Below, one piece after another: positions 53,460 through 64,000 of a DNA stretch of 64,000 bases (positions are counted from its first letter, which is position 1; each line of letters starts with the position of its first letter). The notes under the pieces were generated by a model. The model saw nothing but the letters and a program-made list of their open reading frames with translations. It was not told where the DNA came from and searched no databases. Source of the stretch: Lamellibrachia satsuma (Eukaryota > Annelida > Polychaeta > Sabellida > Siboglinidae); contig BSQZ01000018.1 of the NCBI GenBank assembly GCA_033239005.1, positions 7,363,036-7,427,035 of the forward strand, written 5' to 3'. The position numbers were made by a program, and so were the translations under genes.

Positions 53460-55250
53460 ATGAGTTTTGACCGTCGAAGCAGTGAACCATTTCCTGGGCA
53501 AGTGCAAAACTACCCCTTTGATCAACCAAACTATGGCTGTGACATGCTCGCGAAACTGAACAATTTACGAGCTGAATCATGCCTCACAGATGTGATCCTG
53601 TGCGTTGGTGGCAAGGAATTTCCATGTCACCGCAATGTCCTGTCTGTGTGCAGTCCATACTTTAAGGCGATGTTCTCTGGTGATATGCGTGAGAGCAAGG
53701 AGGCACGGATATCTTTCAATGAAATACTGCCGCGAACGTTGAAGGAAGTGATCGATTACTCATACACTGGGCATATTGAGATCACTGCCGACAATGCGCA
53801 GGATCTTCTTGCAGCGGCCACGTTGTTCCAATACCCAGACATTGTCAACGCGTGTTGCAAGTTCTTGTCGAACCACATCAATCCGTCCAATTGTCTCGGC
53901 ATCGAAGACTTTGCACAGTTGCATTCATGCCCTGAACTTGAAGCATCAGCAAATCATGTCGCACTGGAAAACTTCAGCGTTGTTGTTGATTCAGACGAGT
54001 TTCTTGAAATACAACTGGGGCGACTGTTGACGTACCTGACCAGCGATTTAATCGATGTGCGAAGTGAGGAGACCGTGTATAGCGCAGTGATTCACTGGAT
54101 TAAACACGATGTGAACAGTAGACAAGCATACAAATGTGCATTGATGGAACACATTCGTCTGGCTACATTACCGCTACAGTTCCTTGAGGATGTGGTGGCA
54201 ACGGACCCACATATGAGTAAGTGCGTTAAGTGTCATAGTCTGATGGTCGAGGCAAAGCTGTACCATGAGACGACAACAAAAGACGCACTGAGTCAACGAC
54301 GTCGGAGCATGCAGACGGAAACATTCATGCCGCGCCTGTCAACCGTCGCCAAGGAAGTGATGGTGCTGGTAGGGGGCGTGACTAGCAAGTCTGATGGAGA
54401 AGTGCTACATGGAAGCACGCACATCCTACAATCAGTCGAGATGTACGACCCACAGAAGGACAAGTGGCAGACCCTACCAGACCTGCCCCAACCTGTCTCC
54501 TGGTGCGCAGTCGCTGCTGTTGACAATGACATTTATGTAACGGGTGGGATTGGAGATGGTCAGCGGTTGTATGCAAACGTCTGGAAGTTTGAATCAGTGA
54601 AACGACGCTGGAGGGAAGTGAATCCATTGCTTGAGCCGCGAGCGCGCCATGCGTCAACGTCGCTGAATGGAAACCTGTACGTCATTGGCGGAATAACATT
54701 GACCTCCGACGGAAAAGTCATTGACGTCGAGACAATTGAATGTCTTGACTATAAGACGAAGCAGTGGGTTATTATTGGGCAGTCGCCATTCCCGCGCAAA
54801 CATTCGCACATTGTGCCATACCTACAGTCGCTGATCGAAATCGGTGGCACACAGGGCGAGGTGCAGGTACAGACGATGGAGTGTTACATGTGCAGCGAGC
54901 ATGCGGTTGAGTACTCCGTCGAGCAGTTTCTACTCCCTGAGAGTATCCAGTTTGCAGAGATCGTCGTCATCAACTACATCTTCTACATCATCTGGGAGGA
55001 CTCAAAGAAGGTGATCTCGTTGAATCTGAAGAAGCGCACATTCTGTCGGCTTCCGGACATGTTCTACCGACACATCCACGGTGGCGCCACTGTACTCAAT
55101 GGCAAGATCTATGTGACCGGTGGACTACAGGAGAATAAGCCAAATCGCATCACCGAGTGTTATGATCCAACCACTGGGACGTGGTCCATTGTGAGGTCAG
55201 TGCGCCACGCCAGGGCAGCACACGGCTGTGTCACAATACAAATGACTTGA
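53460..55250 (+). CDS. BTB-BACK-Kelch protein (KLHL type), CUL3 adaptor
   Basis: 596 codons in a single uninterrupted coding exon. The BTB domain spans about residues 30-140 (LTDVILCVGGKEFPCHRNVL, then SPYFKAMFSGDM), the BACK domain about 145-260 (NCLGIEDFAQLHSCPELEAS), and Kelch repeats about 295-590 with G-G doublets in VMVLVGGV, IYVTGGI, LYVIGGI, LIEIGG and IYVTGGL. The length is typical of KLHL proteins. Family knowledge says such proteins dimerise through BTB, bind Cullin-3 and present Kelch-bound substrates for ubiquitination. BTB/BACK wording most recalls the KLHL24/KLHL35/KLHL6 group, but I cannot assign orthology. The middle Kelch repeats (about 470-540) lack the clear G-G, so that blade is degenerate. 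Codon use is richer in GC than the surroundings, consistent with a real, constrained gene. It is transcribed away from the NLR gene. A candidate polyadenylation signal AATAAA is at 56202-56207. Confidence 0.95.
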   Translation: MSFDRRSSEPFPGQVQNYPFDQPNYGCDMLAKLNNLRAESCLTDVILCVGGKEFPCHRNVLSVCSPYFKAMFSGDMRESKEARISFNEILPRTLKEVIDYSYTGHIEITADNAQDLLAAATLFQYPDIVNACCKFLSNHINPSNCLGIEDFAQLHSCPELEASANHVALENFSVVVDSDEFLEIQLGRLLTYLTSDLIDVRSEETVYSAVIHWIKHDVNSRQAYKCALMEHIRLATLPLQFLEDVVATDPHMSKCVKCHSLMVEAKLYHETTTKDALSQRRRSMQTETFMPRLSTVAKEVMVLVGGVTSKSDGEVLHGSTHILQSVEMYDPQKDKWQTLPDLPQPVSWCAVAAVDNDIYVTGGIGDGQRLYANVWKFESVKRRWREVNPLLEPRARHASTSLNGNLYVIGGITLTSDGKVIDVETIECLDYKTKQWVIIGQSPFPRKHSHIVPYLQSLIEIGGTQGEVQVQTMECYMCSEHAVEYSVEQFLLPESIQFAEIVVINYIFYIIWEDSKKVISLNLKKRTFCRLPDMFYRHIHGGATVLNGKIYVTGGLQENKPNRITECYDPTTGTWSIVRSVRHARAAHGCVTIQMT

Positions 55251-57103
55251 CCACAGACTATTGGTGTAGGACTTGTCAAGGTTGATAGTAATACAGTGTC
55301 CTGAGGACAAACTAGGAAGTTTCACACCAAAAACATGTATGTTCTTACTCCTTCACTGTTACAATGATTGCCTTTTTCCAAGTTAAATTACATGTATTTT
55401 GTTTTTCTCTATTACAATTATGTTCATTTTTGTCTTTCTGAGTTACAGTTGTGTTGATTTTATTCTTTTTTTACAATTAGGTTGATTTTTTATTACAATT
55501 ATGGGTTGATTTTTGTCTTTCGTCTTTCTCAGTTGCATTGATTTTGCTTCTCAGTAACAGTTATGATTCTTAAAGAATATTGGTTCAATGACAATACCAA
55601 AACATGTGTTTGCAAATTTATGTCTTAAATTTGAGGAGTGGTGTATTTAGATTTCAAAGTGGTTTAATTGTAATTACACTTGTAATTAACCACAACAACC
55701 CTTAGCTGGTGTCATGTCTAACTGTGACTGTAAATAATCAAAATACAGTTACTTACTTTATGAAGTCATTTTGTTGAACACAGATTATCGATATTACATT
55801 GAAACATATCAAACATGTCATGAAGGATATCAAAATCAGTGTATTCCATTGTTACATTAATAGAGTGAGGAGGAATTGTATAGTTATGTTTTTGGAAACC
55901 ATTAAATTATTTGTTTTGAAAATCTTCCCACTGATCCTTGGCACATGGATATTCCGGTTGCAAATCTTTCAAAAGTGATACTTTTGTCACTGGTTGGAGA
56001 GCTATATTTGCCAGAAAGTGGAACGTATTTGATTGAATTTTACATCATTGATTGATGTGGAGAACTCTCAAGCACATACCTGTCAACTTGTACAAAATAC
56101 AGCACAGACACTTTCTGCACAACTATGTTGAATTTTTAATTTGTGGAATCAATTAGATAATTGTGAGAGTTGATGTTTGTTACAAGGTTTTATTAATTCT
56201 TAATAAATATTTTTTTATTTCAAATCGATGCAGTCATGTGACTGCATGGTCAACGATTTGGTCAACGATTTGAAGAAGTTAGACATTTATAACGAGTTGA
56301 TCTGACCTTATTAATGATTTGATGTTCAAGTGTACGAGACGAATGTCGCATCAGATAACTCAGACGACACACAAGCTAAGCCAAATTATTGTGTTTGGTT
56401 TGAAGGCCATAGACGTGTTATGACATTATTGTTTTTGTAAAGTTTCTGCAAAGAAAGCATTTCTTGTTACTAAACTTGCAACTCACATTTTGTTTTCTTG
56501 AATTGGTAAATCACTGTTTTATCTTTTGAAGCAGAAGTGTGCTTCAATACTGGGGAAATGTACTGTAGCACTAACAATGTAGGTAATGCATCCTGAGATA
56601 TCCAGATGAACCATGCCTGTGTACTGCAAGATATTTACTTGGGCAGGAACCAACAGTGTATTTCCAGACAAAGAGTTTAGTGCCAAAACACATCACTAGA
56701 TTGTTGACTGTCCTGTTCATTATCAACTCATCTTGTGCACATTTCAACATAAGAGTAGTTTGGAAATGTTGCTGGTTGTATTGTATGTGTGTAATTTATT
56801 TGGTGTCATAAAACTATTTGTTGACAAACGTTTTGTGTGTTTTAATGTTTAGCCCTAGCTGTTTATCCGGTATAATTCAATTTGAGGTTTTCACCATGTA
56901 ATAGTTTCTAAATGAACTTCTCTTTAAGCACCAATTGTTGTCAGTAGCACAACACGTTACCTGTGTAACTGTGAATTAGTAAAAGTTGCGTTAGTGGGTG
57001 TTTTGAAGGACATTTCCAATTGTTAAGGTACATCACATATATAGATATCTTATAATGTGGTATACATTTATTGTACATACGGGTATATCCTCAAATGTAC
57101 ATA
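55251..57103 (+). other. Kelch-gene 3' UTR and downstream sequence
   Basis: T-rich, with no ORF. A loosely repeated TTACAATTATGTTGATTTTT motif lies at 55410-55560. The AATAAA at 56202 would give a 3' UTR of about 0.95 kb; the true end is not visible. Confidence 0.5.
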
Positions 57104-58619
57104 GGGGAAGGCAGTGTTAATTGAGCCGTTCTTTTTGATATCTAGGGCGCAAATATATTCGTAAGTCAAAATTGTTTTTACTCACATAAACTATGATTAT
57201 TAATAGATTAATAATTTTATACGAATAGATAATTATATATAACTGATTCAGATAGGGTTGGTAAGCTGGCTCAACTAACACTTGGTGTGGGGTAAGTTGA
57301 GCCACAGAGTAACGTAAGTTGCATAAATGCTTTATTTGTATAATTTACGTAGGCCTTGTATAAAAAATTCATAACTCGGCCAACACATCAACTCAGCCAA
57401 CACATTATGTCTCTGACAAGTCTACATGCTTAATTAATAAGTCAACACAATTAATGTAGATTTATAGGTAAATCACAACCAGTGTAACTAACTGTTAATA
57501 TGTTGCCTTGTAGCTATCCGATGTCACAATTTGCTCGGAAAAATGAATTTCTTGATGTATTTTGGGGTAAAGAACATTCGTCTTCGTTCTTTATCCACTG
57601 CTTAACTAACTCTCCCTTTTGCCTTGGGTGGCTCAGCTAACCCTGTTTCGACAATTAAGTTTGTTTAATTGACTTCTCATGTGATGTAAATAATCTTCTC
57701 TGTACATAGTTAAACCATTTGTAAGTGGCACAAACAATAAAGTCTGGTCGCGTGTGTTGATAGTTTACTCACCAGCAGACATTTGTAAGTGGCACAAACA
57801 ATAAAGTCTGGTCGCGTGTGTTGATAGTTTACTCACCAGCAGACATTTGTAAGTGGCACAAACAATAAAGTCTGGTCGCGTGTGTTGATAGTTTACTCAC
57901 CAGCAGACATTTGTAAGTGGCACAAACAATAAAGTCTGGTCGCGTGTGTTGATAGTTTACTCACCAGCAGACATTTGTAAGTGGCACAAACAATAAAGTC
58001 TGGTCGCGTGTGTTGATAGTTTACTCACCAGCAGACATTTGTAAGTGGCACAAACAATAAAGTCTGGTCGCGTGTGTTGATAGTTTACACACCAGCAGAC
58101 ATTTGTAAGTGGCACAAACAATAAAGTCTGGTCGCGTGTGTTGATAGTTTACTCACCAGCAGACATTTGTAAGTGGCACAAACAACAAAGTCTGGTCGCG
58201 TGTGTTGATAGTTTACTCACCAGCAGACATTTGTAAGTGGCACAAACAACAAAGTCTGGTCGCGTGTGTTGATAGTTTACTCACCAGCAGACATTTGTAA
58301 GTGGCACAAACAATAAAGTCTGGTCGCGTGTGTTGATAGTTTACTCACCAGCAGACATTTGTAAGTGGCACAAACAATAAAGTCTGGTCGCGTGTGTTGA
58401 TAGTTTACTCACCAGCAGACATTAATCACAATTACTAAAAGTTTAGAAAAACATACTTTTAGCTCGCATGTTCTGACTGTTGTGACAGACGTAACCTACT
58501 ATACGTGAACCGTGTTCTAATAACATGTTCAATCACTGGGTGGTAGCCAGGTACCGTGTAACTGTCGCTACTGTAGTTTCCTGGGAAACATGGGTGGCTC
58601 AACTAACACTGCCTTCCCC
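57104..58619. mobile_element. TIR element (GGGGAAGGCAGTGTTA ends) carrying a 64-bp array
   Basis: The left end GGGGAAGGCAGTGTTAATTG and the inverted right end (GGCTCAACTAACACTGCCTT then CCCC) match over about 24 bp. More copies of the GG(C/T)TCAACTAACAC motif lie subterminally at 57265-57305 and 57628. No transposase is present. The superfamily is not assigned and no TSD is certain. Confidence 0.7.
57716..58423 (+). repeat. 64-bp minisatellite, 11 copies
   Basis: The unit starts CATTTGTAAGTGGCACAAAC and includes CAATAAAGTCTGGTCGCGTG. Only one or two substitutions are seen across all copies (ACTCACC/ACACACC, AATAAAG/AACAAAG). Each unit carries an AATAAA hexamer and a GTAAGT donor-like word. 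Confidence 0.97.
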
Positions 58620-58972
58620 ATCAACAATTTTTAAATACACCAATCATGTGTAATGCAGTTTATTTGTAATCATTACAAATGTTGACAATGCATGCGGTTG
58701 GAGCTTGTTGGCTGATTTGAACTCAATCCACTTTGTTGATCTATTTTGTTGGATCCAAGTCAGATTGGTGACCAAATAAATTGTTATAATTGAAGAAAAA
58801 TTTGTGTGATAGTTGTAACAATTACTTTATATCCATCACCTTTCAGATCTTCTTTCTCTGAAAGTTAATTTATTCTGTCAAATTGTTGTTGTCTTAAATT
58901 TTTTGCAAGAAACAGATCAACACACTTACTAACTGCGTTCAGTATATCTAATAATATCCATGCAGCCGCCTG

Positions 58973-59157
58973 TTAAATAAGCGGAGGTACGTCACTGTCA
59001 TCGACAAAGTCACTACTGTTTGGCCTCTCCTTGACCGGTCGTGTCCTGCCGCGGCCGAGTGGCTCCTTGCACAGGCTTTGGTCTGTTGCTATATTGGTAA
59101 GATCAACCATCTTCCTGCTGGATGGGTCAACTTCCAATCTCTCATGTCCAGTTCGGC
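58973..59157 (-). CDS. Terminal exon of an unidentified minus-strand gene
   Basis: The acceptor TGTCTCGTTTCAG is strong. In phase 2 the exon reads RTGHERLEVDPSSRKMVDLT and ends SSDFVDDSDVPPLI-stop at 58973. An AATAAA on this strand is near 58661. Composition is higher in GC than the surroundings and charged/polar, as in a disordered C-tail. I do not recognise the protein. Confidence 0.5.
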
Positions 59158-59407
59158 TGAAACGAGACATGAGACAAAAATGACTGAGGGTGTCTAAACA
59201 GTTTTCATTGTACTTTTGTAGCAGACATCCTCGGTACGGTGAACATCACATTCATAAAAATTTAATATATCTTGTTGCCCTATTTGGAACACATCGTTGT
59301 ACTTTTCATAGTACGCAATGTCAGACATGCCACAGTTTTTGTGTATGTTTTCCTTGAAATTCTGTACAAAGCCTTATAAATACATATAATATTTTTTATT
59401 GTTAACA

Positions 59408-60183
59408 GGTGTGGCATAGAAAAGTGATCTCATAGAAAAGTGACAGCCGGGTCACTTTTTCATATAGAAATTTGACTCCAGGGATCACTTGTCTATAGGA
59501 ATATGCCCATTGAATTGTGACCCCCACTATAGAAACGTGACCCCCACCCTAAAAAAAATTTTCTAAACAAGTGGTTAAGAATTTGGGGACATTTAGGTTG
59601 ATTAGTAGCATATATCTAACTACATAATGTATAAATGTAGATAATTAGATAATAATTGTTATGACACTGTTCACACATACACACCACAGTCCCAATGTAA
59701 TATATTCATTTGGTATTTATTAATTTAGTTAAACAATAAATTCCTGTATTGCACTGGTATATTTAGTTCAATAAATTGTAATTAAGTTTGATTAATAGTA
59801 TTATTATGTTGTTTATATATGAGCCATTCTCTTGTATGCATAAATCCTATTTTAACATGCTACATACAAACCCAAAACATATGCCAAACAAAACATACAT
59901 ATCTATGTTATATTTAAATTGCTGTCTGAACAATAAATAATTAGCAACATTCTATGGGGGTCACTTCTATAGCAATGTGCCCAAACACTATAGATTTGTG
60001 ACCCCCATCCTAAAATATATATTATAACTTAATGTATGTATATCAAACTGACATACATGCATACCTGTGTTATTTTTTAAAATGCTGTCTGAACAATAAA
60101 TGATTAGCAACAGGGGTTCAGGGGTCAACATTCTATAGTGGGGGTTACTTTTCTATGCGGGTCACTTTACCGCCTCACACCGG
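59408..60183. mobile_element. Probable non-autonomous DNA element with iterated TATAGAAAxGTGACCCCCA motifs
   Basis: The left end (GGTGTGGCATAGAAAAGTGA) and the inverted right end (GGTGTGAGGCGGTAAAGTGA) are similar. The words CTATAG...GTGACCCCCA(C/T) recur near 59520, 59950 and 60130. It lies in the intron between the two putative exons 58973-59157 and 60352-60437. Confidence 0.5.
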
Positions 60184-60351
60184 TATGTTGCATTCCTGTT
60201 CTGGACCAGTGTCATGATCTATCAGGCTACAAAATATATCTACATCAAATAAAATCTGTTTTCATATGTAATTCTAATAAGTGATGTAACTTGTTTGTTG
60301 CAGATGTGGGAAAGAAAGTGTCAGGTAATCCTGTCAAAAATCATAGTTGAC

Positions 60352-60437
60352 CTGTGATCTGTAGTTTTACTGCCACTGTTCTTGCCACTGTCTTTCTTCA
60401 AGTCCTTTCTTGTCGTTGGCGTCACCACTGGGTTGAC
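60352..60437 (-). CDS. Penultimate exon (putative) of the same minus-strand gene
   Basis: The acceptor is CACCTGTTTCAG. 86 bases in phase 0 read VNPVVTPTTRKDLKKDSGKN and onward, leaving phase 2, which fits the acceptor phase of 58973-59157 exactly (AG|C, Ser). The donor CACAG|GTCAAC is weak, so confidence is moderate. Lys/Ser/Thr-rich, no domain. Confidence 0.38.
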
Positions 60438-60439
60438 CT

Positions 60440-60984
60440 GAAACAGGTGACCAGTGGTCAGTCATATGTCCAGATTCTGGGCCTGAAATGAGCTTTTATT
60501 GATTATTAAGTCAGCTGTGATTTATACTTCTACTTGTCTTAGATGTTACATTAACTGTTGAACATCAAGTCTACTTTGTTTGAAATGTTTGAAAATAAAA
60601 TGTAAAAGTCATTAAAGTTCCTTTAACCACTTGAAATCATCGATTATTTATTGATTATTATAAGTCAGCTGTGACTAGATACTTCTACTTGGATGTTAAA
60701 TTACCTTTCATCATCAACATTATCAGCAAAAATTCAATCATTTAAGCTTAAATGTTTATACAGAGAATATATTTTATTGATCAGTATGCAAAAAAAAAAC
60801 AATCTACATATATATACAAATGTAATAAAGTTATGTAAAATAGATGATGTAACATCTACTCTGTAAGATTCACATACCAAAAAGGTAATGAACCAAAAAA
60901 TTTATATTGTCATGTCATTATGTAAGTACATAAAAACACTGTATACTGTTGTTTACAGATAAACATTTTTAACATACATTTAAA
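60440..60984. other. AT-rich sequence before the satellite
   Basis: A partial direct duplication of TTTATTGATTATTA(TA)AGTCAGCTGTGA at 60494 and 60647. No gene is seen. Confidence 0.5.
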
Positions 60985-63900
60985 TGCATGATAGATGCAT
61001 AGATAGACTTGTTTACTCCATCACCAACTCGACTTCACTGGGAAACATTCAGACATGATAGATGCATAGATAGACTTGTTTATTCCATCACCAACTCAGA
61101 CTTCACTGGGAAACATTCAGACATGATAGATTCATAGATAGACTTGTTTACTCCATCACCAACTTGACTTCACTGGGAAACATTCAGCCATGATAAATGC
61201 ATAGATAGACTTGTTTACTCCATCACCAACTCGACTTCACTGGGAAACATTCAGCCATGACAGATGCATAGATATACTTATTTACTCCATCACCAACTCG
61301 ACTTCACTGGGAAACATTCAGCCATGATAGATGCATAGATAGACTTGTTTATTCCATCACCAACTTGACTTCACTGGGAAACATTCAGACATGATAGATG
61401 CATAGATAGACTTATTTACTCCATCACCAAATTGACTTCACTGGGAAACATTCAGCCATGATAGATGCATAGATAGACTTGTTTATTCCATCACCAACTC
61501 GACTTCACTGGGAAACATTCAGCCATGATAGATGCATAGATAGACTTGTTTATTCCATCACCAACTCGACTTCACTGGGAAACATTCAGCCATGACAGAT
61601 GCATAGATAGACTTGTTTATTCCATCACCAACTCGACTTCACTGGGAAACATTCAGCCATGACAGATGCATAGATAGACTTGTTTACTCCATCGCCAACT
61701 CGACTTCACTGGGAAACATTCAGTCATGACAGATGCATAGATAGACTTGTTTATTCCATCACCAACTCGACTTCACTGGGAAACATTCAGCCATGACAGA
61801 TGCATAGATAGACTTGTTTACTCCATCACCAACTCGACTTCACTGGGAAACATTCAGTCATGACAGATGCATAGATAGACTTGTTTACTCCATCACCAAC
61901 TCGACTTCACTGGGAAACATTCAGCCATGATAGATGCATAGATAGACTTGTTTACTCCATCACCAACTCGACTTCACTGGGAAACATTCAGCCATGACAG
62001 ATGCATAGATATACTTATTTACTCCATCACCAACTCGACTTCACTGGGAAACATTCAGCCATGACAGATGCATAGATATACTTATTTACTCCATCACCAA
62101 CTCGACTTCACTGGGAAACATTCAGCCATGACAGATGCATAGATAGACTTGTTTATTCCATCACCAACTCGACTTCACTGGGAAACATTCAGTCATGATA
62201 GATGCATAGATAGACTTGTTTATTCCATCACCAACTCGACTTCACTGAGAAACATTCAGTCATGATAGATGCATAGATAGACTTGTTTATTCCATCACCA
62301 ACTCGACTTCACTGAGAAACATTCAGTCATGATAGATGCATAGATAGACTTGTTTATTCCATCACCAACTCGACTTCACTGGGAAACATTCAGTCATGAT
62401 AGATGCATAGATAGACTTGTTTACTCCATCACCAACTCGACTTCACTGGGAAACATTCAGCCATGACAGATGCATAGATAGACTTGTTTACTCCATCACC
62501 AACTCGACTTCACTGGGAAACATTCAGCCATGACAGATGCATAGATATACTTGTTTACTCCATCACCAACTTGACTTCACTGGGAAACATTCAGTCATGA
62601 TAGATGCATAGATAGACTTGTTTATTCCATCACCAACTCGACTTCACTGGGAAACATTCAGCCATGATAGATGCATAGATAGACTTGTTTATTCCATCAC
62701 CAACTTGACTTCACTGGGAAACATTCAGTCATGATAGATTCATAGATAGACTTGTTTATTCCATCACCAACTCAGACTTCACTGGGAAACATTCAGACAT
62801 GATAGATTCATAGATAGACTTGTTTATTCCATCACCAACTCGACTTCACTGGGAAACATTCAGCCATGATAGATGCATAGATAGACTTGTTTATTCCATC
62901 ACCAACTCGACTTCACTGGGAAACATTCAGACATGATAGATTCATAGATAGACTTGTTTATTCCATCACCAACTTGACTTCACTGGGAAACATTCAGTCA
63001 TGATAGATGCATAGATAGACTTGTTTATTCCATCACCAACTCAGACTTCACTGGGAAACATTCAGACATGATAGATTCATAGATAGACTTGTTTACTCCA
63101 TCACCAACTCGACTTCACTGGGAAACATTCAGCCATGATAGATGCATAGATAGACTTGTTTATTCCATCACCAACTTCACTTCACTGGGAAACATTCAGC
63201 CATGATAGATGCATAGATAGACTTGTTTATTCCATCACCAACTCAGACTTCACTGGGAAACATTCAGACATGATAGATTCATAGATAGACTTGTTTACTC
63301 CATCACCAACTCGACTTCACTGGGAAACATTCAGCCATGATAGATGCATAGATAGACTTGTTTATTCCATCACCAACTCGACTTCACTGGGAAACATTCA
63401 GCCATGATAGATGCATAGATAGACTTGTTTATTCCATCACCAACTCGACTTCACTGGGAAACATTCAGTCATGATAGATGCATAGATAGACTTGTTTATT
63501 CCATCACCAACTCGACTTCACTGGGAAACATTCAGTCATGATAGATGCATAGATAGACTTGTTTATTCCATCACCAACTCGACTTCACTGGGAAACATTC
63601 AGCCATGATAGATGCATAGATAGACTTGTTTATTCCATCACCAACTCGACTTCACTGGGAAACATTCAGTCATGATAGATGCATAGATAGACTTGTTTAT
63701 TCCATCACCAACTCAGACTTCACTGGGAAACATTCAGTCATGATAGATGCATAGATAGACTTGTTTATTCCATCACCAACTTGACTTCACTGGGAAACAT
63801 TCAGTCATGATAGATGCATAGATAGACTTGTTTATTCCATCACCAACTCGACTTCACTGGGAAACATTCAGTCATGATAGATGCATAGATAGACTTGTTT

Positions 63901-64000
63901 ACTCCATCACCAACTTGACTTCACTGGGAAACATTCAGTCATGATAGATGCATAGATAGACTTGTTTATTCCATCACCAACTCGACTTCACTGGGAAACA
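60985..64000 (+). repeat. 67/68-bp satellite, about 45 copies, runs off the right edge
   Basis: The unit contains CATGATAGATGCATAGATAG, ACTTGTTTATTCCATCACCA and CTTCACTGGGAAACATTCAG. A 68-bp subtype carries ACTCAGACTT instead of ACTCGACTT. Variants (GACAGATGC, GATAGATTC, ATATACTTATT) form runs and recurring higher-order patterns. Confidence 0.97.

Noticed and set aside
54293..54657. Minus-strand ORFs inside the Kelch gene
   Set aside because: Shadows of the well-supported BTB-Kelch frame.

Overview
This is a eukaryotic (metazoan) window. Coding exons are short and split by large introns with GT-AG borders, and most of the DNA is LINE, Ty3/Gypsy, MITE-like and minisatellite sequence. The gene content (a HEPN-NACHT-LRR receptor and a BTB-Kelch protein), the AT-rich composition and the LINE types suggest a marine invertebrate. 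A lophotrochozoan such as a brachiopod or mollusc is my leading guess, but a cephalochordate is not excluded; nothing in the sequence fixes the species.

The left 38.6 kb is one minus-strand gene, read right to left, whose 3' end lies beyond base 1. I assembled 15 coding exons by checking splice sites and reading phase. In order they encode a DZIP3-type HEPN domain with an intact R-N-E-L-A-H motif ending in heptad repeats, a 315-codon glutamine-rich exon of 14-residue repeats, two short linker exons (35 and 11 codons), a 1600-nt NACHT ATPase exon, and ten leucine-rich-repeat exons alternating 28 and 29 codons in the ribonuclease-inhibitor style. All junctions up to NACHT are phase 1 and all junctions from NACHT onward are phase 2, giving about 1,408 codons so far. 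This is an NLR-type putative innate immune sensor whose effector module would be a HEPN domain, a fold often found in RNases. It is the most interesting system in the window. The LRR part grew by duplication of a two-exon module, because conserved intron blocks accompany the exons.

The introns hold an hAT-like MITE with an 8-bp target duplication, other terminal-inverted-repeat elements, four LINE lineages, a 3.2-kb composite insertion flanked by a 10-bp target duplication and carrying about 53 copies of a 35-bp minisatellite, and a 49-bp-stem foldback.

From about 38.7 to 53 kb there is mostly repeat: a 34-bp array seeded with LINE fragments, a 1.2-kb-spaced duplication with a possible small exon and arrayed splice donors, 12-bp and 35-bp arrays, long TA/CT/GT microsatellites, and a decayed Ty3/Gypsy element with a LINE nested in its RNase H region.

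The right part has an intact, single-coding-exon, plus-strand BTB-BACK-Kelch gene (KLHL type, 596 aa; 53460-55250). Beyond it lie a TIR element containing eleven copies of a 64-bp repeat, the likely last two exons of an unidentified minus-strand gene (58973-60437), and a roughly 45-copy 67-bp satellite running off the right edge. No rRNA, standalone tRNA gene or CRISPR was found.
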